DNA of 64,000 nt from Geothermobacter ehrlichii. Lineage in GTDB: Bacteria > Desulfobacterota > Desulfuromonadia > Desulfuromonadales > Geothermobacteraceae. The notes below the pieces were generated by a model, which ran no database searches, was not told the DNA's origin, and was given only the letters and a program-made list of their open reading frames with translations. Positions 58,018 through 64,000 of this stretch are shown here, piece after piece. Location: assembly GCF_008124615.1 (NCBI RefSeq), contig NZ_VNIB01000005.1, forward strand, positions 62,001 to 126,000, written 5' to 3'. The position numbers were made by a program, and so were the translations under genes. How positions within the stretch are numbered: the first letter of the stretch is position 1; every line of letters starts with the position of its first letter.

Positions 58018-59199
58018 ATGCAGGACAGAAAGAAAAGACAGCGGCGCAAAACCGGCCGCAGGGGGACGAGCCGGCCGGCGTCCTCCCGTCCCGCCCTGGG
58101 GCTGCGGCTGGCGCTGGCCATCCTCTTTCTCTGCGGTTTTCTGGTCGGCAGCCTGGTCCTGCTGTCGCACCTGCGGCAGAGTTACCGGCCGCCTGCCGAA
58201 TCGCCGTCGGCCGACCTGCTGCTGGCCGACGCCCGGGTCGAACTGGAAAGCGCCCTTTTGCGCAGCGGCATCGCTCTGGGCGATCTCGAGGTTGTCCGGG
58301 AAAATGGAGTGACCGTCATGCGGGCCCGCGGCCGGCTGCCGGAGGAGCGGATTCTGCGACAGCTCGCGCAGCGGCTGCGCCGCCTTTCGCCTCAGCTGCG
58401 GCTGCAGGTGTCGCGGCCGCAGAGCCGGCTGGAGATCGCCCTCGACGGCGAGTCGCGGTTTCGGCTGCACTTCGTGCCGCCGCCGGCTTCCGCCGCCGAT
58501 GACAGCCCGCGGGTGGCGATCATCATCGACGATATGGGCAGGAGCCTGCAGGCGGCCCGCGAGTTGCTGGCCGTCGGTTTGCCGGTGACCTTTTCGGTCC
58601 TTCCCAACACGCCGAAGGCGGCGGAGACGGCAACCCTCGTTCACCGTTACGGTCGCGAAGTCATGCTGCACCTGCCGATGGAGCCTCTCGGCTATCCGGC
58701 CGCCGATCCGGGACGGGACGCCCTCATGGTTTCTCTGTCCGATGCGGAGATCAGGCGCCGCTTTCTCAAGTACCTTGAGATCGTTCCTTACGCCGTCGGC
58801 GGCAACAATCACATGGGATCGCGCTTCACCGCCGACCGGCGGGGGATGGAGGTGGTGCTCGGCCTGATGCGCCGGGAGGGGCTCTTCTTCATCGACAGCC
58901 GGACCAGCGGTGCCTCGATCGCCGCCGCCATGGCCGAAAAGATGGGGGTGCCGACCGCCTCGCGCGACATGTTCCTCGACAACGAGCAGGATGTCGGCGC
59001 CATCGCCCGGCAGATCCGGCAGCTGATCGCCAAGGCGCGCCGAAAGGGGGAGGCCATTGGCATCTGCCACCCCTATCCGGAAACCATCCGCGCCCTGGCC
59101 CGGGAGAAGGCGTTCATCGAGAACAGCGGCGTGCAGGTGGTGCCGGCGTCGAAGCTGTTGCGTCAGCGGCGCGTGGTCAGTCGTGCGCCCGTGAACTGA
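58018..59199 (+). CDS. yibQ: Divergent polysaccharide deacetylase YibQ-like
   Basis: The 393-residue protein has an N-terminal basic stretch and one membrane helix (LRLALAILFLCGFLVGSLVLL), followed by the YibQ domain: RVAIIIDDMGRSLQAARELL, LPVTFSVLPNTPKAAE, MLHLPMEPLGY, NNHMGSRFTADRRGM and AIGICHPYPETI. It is a divergent member of the NodB-fold family, and its exact substrate is unknown. Its last 23 bases overlap the convergent ParA-like gene. Confidence 0.88.
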   Translation: MQDRKKRQRRKTGRRGTSRPASSRPALGLRLALAILFLCGFLVGSLVLLSHLRQSYRPPAESPSADLLLADARVELESALLRSGIALGDLEVVRENGVTVMRARGRLPEERILRQLAQRLRRLSPQLRLQVSRPQSRLEIALDGESRFRLHFVPPPASAADDSPRVAIIIDDMGRSLQAARELLAVGLPVTFSVLPNTPKAAETATLVHRYGREVMLHLPMEPLGYPAADPGRDALMVSLSDAEIRRRFLKYLEIVPYAVGGNNHMGSRFTADRRGMEVVLGLMRREGLFFIDSRTSGASIAAAMAEKMGVPTASRDMFLDNEQDVGAIARQIRQLIAKARRKGEAIGICHPYPETIRALAREKAFIENSGVQVVPASKLLRQRRVVSRAPVN

Positions 59200-60544
59200 G
59201 CTGCATGCTGACCAGCTGCCGGGTGCGGCAGAAGTCGCGGTAGGGGCGGTTGGCCAGCAGGTCCTCCGCCTGGCCGGGAACGCCCCGGCGCAGGAGCAGA
59301 AAGTCGTCGTCGCCCAGCCGGTCGCGCAGGCGCTCCCAGAACTGGGTCAGGGGGGGGCGGGAGCGGCCGAAGAAGCCGCCGCCGGTGGTCAGGGTCTTGC
59401 TCGACAGGATCCGGCCGTCTTCGTCGAAACGGTGGAAGACAAGCCGGTCCGGTTCTGGACCGGAGAGGACGAAATAGCTGCGCAGCGCCGATTCGAGAAA
59501 CATGTCGCGCAGGCCGCTGTCGGCATCGCCCTGGCGGTTGCGGTAGACCGAGCTGAAGACCAGGTCGGTCAGGCAGGGCGACTCGACGAATCCGGCAAGA
59601 CGGCCGTCACTGTTTTCAAGGTAGAAGGCCTCGAGTCCCGCCGTCGGCAGGGCCTTGCCGCAGGCCAGGCAGCGGAAGGCGACCCGTTCCAGGCGTTGCC
59701 GGTGTTCCAGCTGGCGCCGGCGGATTTCGTCCTGCTCCTGGCGCAGCCAGCTGTCGAGTCTCCGGTCTTCACAGGCGTCGGCGTCGAGGATCACCTGCCG
59801 CGCCAGGTGCGCCAGCTGCAGGTGTACCTCGGTCCCCCGTCCGTGGGTCAGCACCGGGTAGACCTTGCCCTCGGGATTGGTGTTGAGGGATTCGACCTTC
59901 GGGCTCTTGGCGATGAAGCCTTCCATGCAGCGGTAGCCGCGGTTCAGGGCGTAGGCCTTGAGCAGCTGGTAGGGATTTTCGAAGGGGCCGTCCTGGTAGC
60001 GGATGCGGGAATCGACCAGGCAGGGAAGGATGCGCAGCGCCTGCTTCGGCAGGTCGTGATGTTCGAAGAAGCGGTAGAGCCGGCGGGTGTTCTCCAGCGA
60101 GGGTGTGTCCTTGACCGGCACGATCACCCGGTCGGCGGCAAACAGGGCGTTGGCGGTGAACTCGTCCAGGTCGGGACGGGTGTCGATGATCAGGATGCCG
60201 CCGAGTCCGCTGCGGCCGAGCAGGGAAGCGAGCAGGGACGGATCGCGCAGCCTGGGTCGCAACTCGGGCAGCCGCAGGCTCGAAGGGATGTACTGAACGC
60301 CGAATTCGCCGGTGGCGACCAGCTCCGGCAGGGGACGGCCGAGAAGCAGATCAAAGACCGTTCCCCGCGGCTTTTCGCTGCCGATGCGGAACATCTGGTC
60401 GACTGAAAAGTGGTTGTCGAAGCTGAACAGGGTGACGGCGAGATCCTCGCGCAGGGCCTTGAGATAGATGGCCAGGTTGGTGGCGAGAGTGGTCTTGCCG
60501 ACTCCTCCCTTTTCACTGGCGATGGTGACCACGTAGGGCTGCAT
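59177..60544 (-). CDS. ParA/MinD-like ATPase with C-terminal cysteine-containing domain
   Basis: The 455-residue protein has the deviant Walker A of the ParA/MinD class (SEKGGVGKTTLATNLAIYL, residues about 10-28) and a Walker B ILIIDTRPD. The N-terminal half is thus a SIMIBI NTPase. The C-terminal half has FRCLACGKALP around residue 290 and VESPCLTDLVF, which could bind zinc, followed by novel sequence I do not recognise. It stands alone on the minus strand between yibQ and xseA, with no ParB or cognate site. Function unknown; positioning or membrane-associated switching is a guess. Confidence 0.8.
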   Translation of the reverse strand: MQPYVVTIASEKGGVGKTTLATNLAIYLKALREDLAVTLFSFDNHFSVDQMFRIGSEKPRGTVFDLLLGRPLPELVATGEFGVQYIPSSLRLPELRPRLRDPSLLASLLGRSGLGGILIIDTRPDLDEFTANALFAADRVIVPVKDTPSLENTRRLYRFFEHHDLPKQALRILPCLVDSRIRYQDGPFENPYQLLKAYALNRGYRCMEGFIAKSPKVESLNTNPEGKVYPVLTHGRGTEVHLQLAHLARQVILDADACEDRRLDSWLRQEQDEIRRRQLEHRQRLERVAFRCLACGKALPTAGLEAFYLENSDGRLAGFVESPCLTDLVFSSVYRNRQGDADSGLRDMFLESALRSYFVLSGPEPDRLVFHRFDEDGRILSSKTLTTGGGFFGRSRPPLTQFWERLRDRLGDDDFLLLRRGVPGQAEDLLANRPYRDFCRTRQLVSMQLSSRAHD

Positions 60545-60641
60545 GGGGTTGCTCCGCGAAGATGCCGAAAGACGGCGTTGACTTGCGTCGGTTCGAAGGT
60601 GTGCCCTTTTTTAGGTGATTTGCACGGGGAAGTCAAACGAC

Positions 60642-61850
60642 ATGAGGAATGCAGACGATTTTTCCCGGCCGCTAAGCGTCTCGCGGTTGGTGCTGCTGCT
60701 GCAGGAGCTGGTCGAGGACAATTTCGTCCAGGTGCTGGTCGAAGGCGAAATCTCCAATTTTTCCGCTCCCGCCTCGGGGCATCTCTACCTGACGCTGAAG
60801 GATGCCGAGGCGCAGATCCGGGCGGTGATGTTCCGCTCCCAGGCGCGGCGGCTGCGGTTTGTGCCGGAAAACGGCCTGCAGGTCGTCTGCCGCGGCCGGG
60901 TTGCCGTCTACCGGCAGCGCGGCGAGCTGCAACTGGTGCTCGATGGCATGGAGCCGCAGGGGCTGGGTGGACTGCAGCTGGCCTTCGAGCAGCTCAAGAG
61001 AAAGCTCGAAGCCGAAGGCCTGTTCGCCGAGGCGCGCAAAAGGCCGCTTCCGGCCTTTCCGCGGCGGATCGGCATCGTCACCTCGCCGACCGGGGCGGCG
61101 ATCCGCGACATGCTCAACGTGCTGCGGCGACGCAGCGGCGGTATCGATGTCCTGCTGTGTCCGGTGCGGGTGCAGGGGGAGGAGGCAGCCGCCGAGATCG
61201 CCAGAGGCATCGCCGACCTGAACCGGGTGGAGGATGTCGACATCATCATCGTCGGCCGGGGCGGCGGTAGCATGGAAGATCTCTGGGCCTTCAACGAGGA
61301 GGTGGTGGCGCGGGCCATCGCCGCTTCCCCCACGCCCGTCGTGTCGGCGGTCGGTCACGAGACGGACTGGACCATCGCCGATTTCGTCGCCGACCTGCGG
61401 GCGCCGACGCCCAGCGCGGCCGCCGAGCTGGTAGTGAAGAACCGGCTGGAGCTGGAAAGCCATATCGACCATCTGCTGATGCGGCTGCAGCGACCGTTGC
61501 GCGACCGCCTTCGCCTGCTGCAGGCCAGGGTCGAGGGCCTGAGGCGGCGCCTGCTGCCGCCGAAGGAGCGGCTTCGACTGCAGAACCAGCGGCTGGACGA
61601 GCTTCGCCGCCGGCTGCTGGCGGCCTGGGGGTTGACCGACACCCGGCGGCGCGAGCGGCTGGCCCTGCTGTCGGCCCGGCTCGATCTGCTCTCGCCGCTG
61701 CAGACCCTCGGGCGAGGCTACAGCATCGTTTTTCGTGAACGCGACGGCAAGATCGTGCGCCGGGCCGGGGAGGTGGCCGCCGGCGAGAAGCTGCGTGTCC
61801 GCCTGCACCGGGGCGAGCTGCGGGCCGTGGTCGAAAAGACCTCATCGTGA
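60642..61850 (+). CDS. xseA: Exodeoxyribonuclease VII large subunit
   Basis: The 402-residue subunit has an N-terminal OB-fold (SVSRLVLLLQELVEDNFVQVLVEGEISNF, ASGHLYLTLKD), the nuclease domain (GIVTSPTGAAIRDMLNVLRRR, IIVGRGGGSMEDLWAFNEE, SAVGHETDWTIADFVADLRAPTPSAAAE) and a coiled coil. It degrades single-stranded DNA with XseB. I choose ATG 60642; an in-frame GTG at 60615 is possible, and neither has a strong ribosome site. Confidence 0.94.
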   Translation: MRNADDFSRPLSVSRLVLLLQELVEDNFVQVLVEGEISNFSAPASGHLYLTLKDAEAQIRAVMFRSQARRLRFVPENGLQVVCRGRVAVYRQRGELQLVLDGMEPQGLGGLQLAFEQLKRKLEAEGLFAEARKRPLPAFPRRIGIVTSPTGAAIRDMLNVLRRRSGGIDVLLCPVRVQGEEAAAEIARGIADLNRVEDVDIIIVGRGGGSMEDLWAFNEEVVARAIAASPTPVVSAVGHETDWTIADFVADLRAPTPSAAAELVVKNRLELESHIDHLLMRLQRPLRDRLRLLQARVEGLRRRLLPPKERLRLQNQRLDELRRRLLAAWGLTDTRRRERLALLSARLDLLSPLQTLGRGYSIVFRERDGKIVRRAGEVAAGEKLRVRLHRGELRAVVEKTSS

Positions 61851-61875
61851 GGTGGCTGCCGCCGGGGCAAGGGCC

Positions 61876-61904
61876 TTGACTCGGCGTTGGTACGACCGGA
61901 TAAT
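61876..61904 (+). promoter_or_regulatory. Candidate internal promoter for xseB-ispA-dxs
   Basis: TTGACT (61876-61881) and GATAAT (61899-61904) are separated by 17 bases, five of six positions each, in the 76-base gap between xseA and xseB. The predicted start of transcription lies about 15 bases before the xseB ATG. Confidence 0.6.
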
Positions 61905-61926
61905 CAAGTCTTCACCCGAGGTTGTC

Positions 61927-62157
61927 ATGACGGATATCAGTTTTGAACAGGCGCTGAAAGAACTGGAAGCCCTGGTGGAAAGGCTCGAATCGGGCGATCT
62001 GCCGCTGGAAGAGTCGTTGCGCTGTTTCGAGGAAGGCATCGCCCGGGCCGCCGCCTGCCAGAAGCGGCTGCAGCAGGCCGAGGCGCGGATCGAGCAGCTG
62101 TTGCACGACGACGAGGGGAACCTGCGCATCGAACCCTTCGCCGACGGGGAGGACTGA
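61927..62157 (+). CDS. xseB: Exodeoxyribonuclease VII small subunit
   Basis: The 76-residue helical subunit, ISFEQALKELEALVERLESGDLPLEESLRCFEEGI, is the standard XseB sequence pattern, and binds XseA. The ATG at 61927 follows GAGG. ispA begins two bases after its stop. Confidence 0.95.
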   Translation: MTDISFEQALKELEALVERLESGDLPLEESLRCFEEGIARAAACQKRLQQAEARIEQLLHDDEGNLRIEPFADGED

Positions 62158-62159
62158 AG

Positions 62160-63050
62160 ATGGAGCTGAAGGCCTACTTGAAGGAGTGCGTCGCCCTGGT
62201 CGACGCCGCTCTCGACCACTACCTCCCCCATGAGGAGATGCTGCCGTCCAGCCTGCATCGGGCCATGCGCTACTCGGTTTTCGCCGGGGGCAAGCGAATC
62301 CGGCCAGTCCTGATGATGGCCGCCTGCCAGGCCGTCGGCGGCGAGCGCGAGGCGGTGCTGCCGGCCGCCTGCGCCATGGAGATGATCCACACCTATTCGC
62401 TGATTCACGACGATTTGCCGGCCATGGACGACGACGACTTCCGCCGCGGCCGGCCGACCAACCACAAGGTCTTTGGAGAGGCGCACGCCATTCTGGCCGG
62501 CGACGCCCTGCTGACCGAGGCCTTCGACCTGCTCTCCCGTCCGGATGTCCTGACCGGGCTGACTGCCGATGCCCGGCTGCGCCTGATCCATCTTCTGGCT
62601 CGCGGCGCCGGTTCGCGCGGCATGGTGGCGGGGCAGGTGGTCGACATGGAATCGGAAGGGAAGAAGATCGATTTTCCTACCCTCGAGTTCATTCATACCC
62701 GCAAGACCGGCGCCCTGATCCTGGCCGCCATCCAGGCCGGCGCCCTGATCGGCTCCGCCGATGACGGAGCGTTCGACCGCCTGGCCCGCTATGGCCGGGC
62801 CGCCGGCCTGGCATTCCAGATCGCCGACGACATTCTCGACATCGTCGGCGATCAGGAGGTGCTGGGCAAGGATGTCGGCAGCGACCAGGAGAGGGGGAAG
62901 GCGACCTACCCGGCGTTGTTCGGCCTGGACGAGGCCCGCCAGCGCGCCCGGGAGATGCGGGATGTCGCGCTAGAGGCGCTGGCGGCTTTCGGAGAGGAGG
63001 CCGAGCCGTTGCGCCTGATTGCCCATTACATTGTCGATCGCAGTTTCTAG
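62160..63050 (+). CDS. ispA: Farnesyl (geranyl) diphosphate synthase
   Basis: The 296-residue prenyltransferase has the first aspartate-rich motif [30 protein letters not shown], and a second aspartate motif [12 protein letters not shown]. It condenses IPP with DMAPP/GPP for isoprenoids. GGGGAGG lies upstream of the ATG. It sits immediately before dxs, whose product makes the precursors. Confidence 0.95.
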   Translation: MELKAYLKECVALVDAALDHYLPHEEMLPSSLHRAMRYSVFAGGKRIRPVLMMAACQAVGGEREAVLPAACAMEMIHTYSLIHDDLPAMDDDDFRRGRPTNHKVFGEAHAILAGDALLTEAFDLLSRPDVLTGLTADARLRLIHLLARGAGSRGMVAGQVVDMESEGKKIDFPTLEFIHTRKTGALILAAIQAGALIGSADDGAFDRLARYGRAAGLAFQIADDILDIVGDQEVLGKDVGSDQERGKATYPALFGLDEARQRAREMRDVALEALAAFGEEAEPLRLIAHYIVDRSF

Positions 63051-63060
63051 GGGAGAGAAG

Positions 63061-64000
63061 ATGAGTGTTCTCGATCGCATCGGCTCGCCGGCCGACCTGA
63101 AGGAGCTGGACCGCAGCGAACTCAAACAACTGGCGGAGGAGTTGCGCCGGGAGATCGTCCAGACCGTCTCCCGGACCGGCGGCCACCTGGCCAGCTCCCT
63201 CGGCGTGGTGGAGCTGACCATCGCCCTGCACCGGGTGCTGGACAGCCCACGCGACAAGATCGTCTGGGACGTCGGTCACCAGGCCTACGCCCACAAGCTG
63301 CTGACCGGCCGGCGGGACCGTTTTCCCACCCTGCGGCAGCTGGACGGCCTGAGCGGCTTTCCGAAGCGTTCCGAAAGTCCGCACGACTGTTTCGATGTCG
63401 GCCATTCCAGCACCTCCATCTCGGCGGCTCTCGGCATGGCGGCGGCCCGCGACCGGCGCGGCGGAGACGAGAAGATCGTCGCCGTGATCGGCGACGGCTC
63501 GATGACCGCCGGACTGGCCTACGAAGGACTCAACCAGGCCGGGCACTTGAAGAAGAATCTGGTGGTGGTGCTCAACGACAACGAGATGTCGATCTCGCCC
63601 AACGTCGGCGCCCTTTCGTCCTTTCTCAGCCGCAAGATGACCTCCGATTTCTTCATCCGCATGAAGAAGGAGGCCAAGCATCTGATCGGCGCCATGCCGG
63701 GCATCGGCAAGGAGCTGCTGCAGCTGACCAGCCGGGCCGAGCATTCGCTGAAGGGGTTCTTCACGCCGGGAATGTTGTTCGAGGCTTTCGGCTTCGACTA
63801 CTTCGGTCCCATCAACGGTCACAATCTCGACGAGCTGCTCGAGACGATGCAGAACGTGGTTCGGCTGGACGGTCCGGTGCTGGTGCATGTGGTCACCCGC
63901 AAGGGACAGGGGTTCAGGCCGGCCGAGGACGAGCCCTCGCGCTACCACGGGGTCGGTCCCTTCGACCCCGAAACCGGCGAGGTGGTCGGAGGCAAGGGCG
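63061..64000 (+). CDS. dxs: 1-deoxy-D-xylulose-5-phosphate synthase, N-terminal part
   Basis: The open frame runs off the right edge after 313 codons (about half of the usual 620-640 residues). Motifs present are [18 protein letters not shown], the thiamine diphosphate signature [19 protein letters not shown] ... [11 protein letters not shown], and [15 protein letters not shown]. It catalyses the first step of the MEP pathway. A ribosome site AGGGGAGAG precedes the ATG. Confidence 0.96.
   Translation, partial: MSVLDRIGSPADLKELDRSELKQLAEELRREIVQTVSRTGGHLASSLGVVELTIALHRVLDSPRDKIVWDVGHQAYAHKLLTGRRDRFPTLRQLDGLSGFPKRSESPHDCFDVGHSSTSISAALGMAAARDRRGGDEKIVAVIGDGSMTAGLAYEGLNQAGHLKKNLVVVLNDNEMSISPNVGALSSFLSRKMTSDFFIRMKKEAKHLIGAMPGIGKELLQLTSRAEHSLKGFFTPGMLFEAFGFDYFGPINGHNLDELLETMQNVVRLDGPVLVHVVTRKGQGFRPAEDEPSRYHGVGPFDPETGEVVGGKG

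Overview
The window is GC-rich, densely coded DNA that looks like a chromosome segment of a Desulfuromonadales (Geobacter-like, deltaproteobacterial) bacterium. The grounds are the tig-clpP-clpX-lon-HU block, a parvulin/NHL-lipoprotein/multiheme cytochrome c cluster beside an atypical type II secretion operon, the ftsEX-envC-ctpA-yibQ and xseAB-ispA-dxs runs, and large PAS-domain kinases. From memory this order resembles the lon-to-dxs region of Geobacter sulfurreducens; I could not check that by search.

Layout: (a) 1-5959, minus strand: a type I restriction-modification locus hsdM-hsdS-[RecF-like AAA ATPase]-[DUF4276/TOPRIM-like]-hsdR. The two inserted genes are translationally coupled to hsdS. 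Between them and the intact hsdR lies a 5' remnant of a second hsdR and a short repeat array. (b) 6241-22527: housekeeping and accessory genes: two divergent radical SAM proteins, recQ, a TerC-like membrane protein, xthA, a Cys-cluster protein, a ferritin-like/zinc-knuckle fusion, acpH, a DUF362 protein, a lipoprotein, an M23 peptidase, an M20 peptidase, a NOL1/NOP2/Sun rRNA methyltransferase and hrpB. (c) 22543-29756, minus strand: a PreP-type protease, a small cold-shock protein with a structured leader, and an outer-membrane lipid asymmetry operon mlaE-F-D-A-C. (d) 29906-33430: a membrane-anchored multi-PAS histidine kinase. (e) 33519-34040: tRNAs Pro, Arg, His and Leu, leading into tig-clpP-clpX-lon-HU (34105-40138), then tRNAs Asp, Val and Asp. 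(f) 40707-44745: parvulin, NHL lipoprotein, tetraheme and hepta(octa)heme cytochromes. (g) 44873-59199: one long plus-strand run, gspF-gspE-pilM-pilN-pilO-pilP-secretin/cohesin-two pseudopilins, then with 10 bp separation ftsE-ftsX-envC-ctpA-yibQ. (h) 59177-60544, minus: a ParA/MinD-like ATPase with a cysteine-bearing C-terminal domain. (i) 60642-64000: xseA, xseB, ispA and the start of dxs.

How they fit together: the left end is defence. The middle is proteostasis (trigger factor, ClpXP, Lon) and envelope lipid transport. The right half is built around the periplasm and cell surface: cytochromes for extracellular or periplasmic electron transfer, a type IV pilus/type II secretion hybrid that could export or assemble surface proteins, and the FtsEX/EnvC septal peptidoglycan-hydrolysis activator, followed by isoprenoid precursor synthesis. 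The stretches most worth a second look are the ATPase/TOPRIM insert in the restriction locus with its flanking hsdR remnant, the ferritin/zinc-knuckle fusion, the ParA protein with a cysteine domain, the cytochrome with a CX3CH motif, and the secretin carrying TPR and cohesin-like domains.
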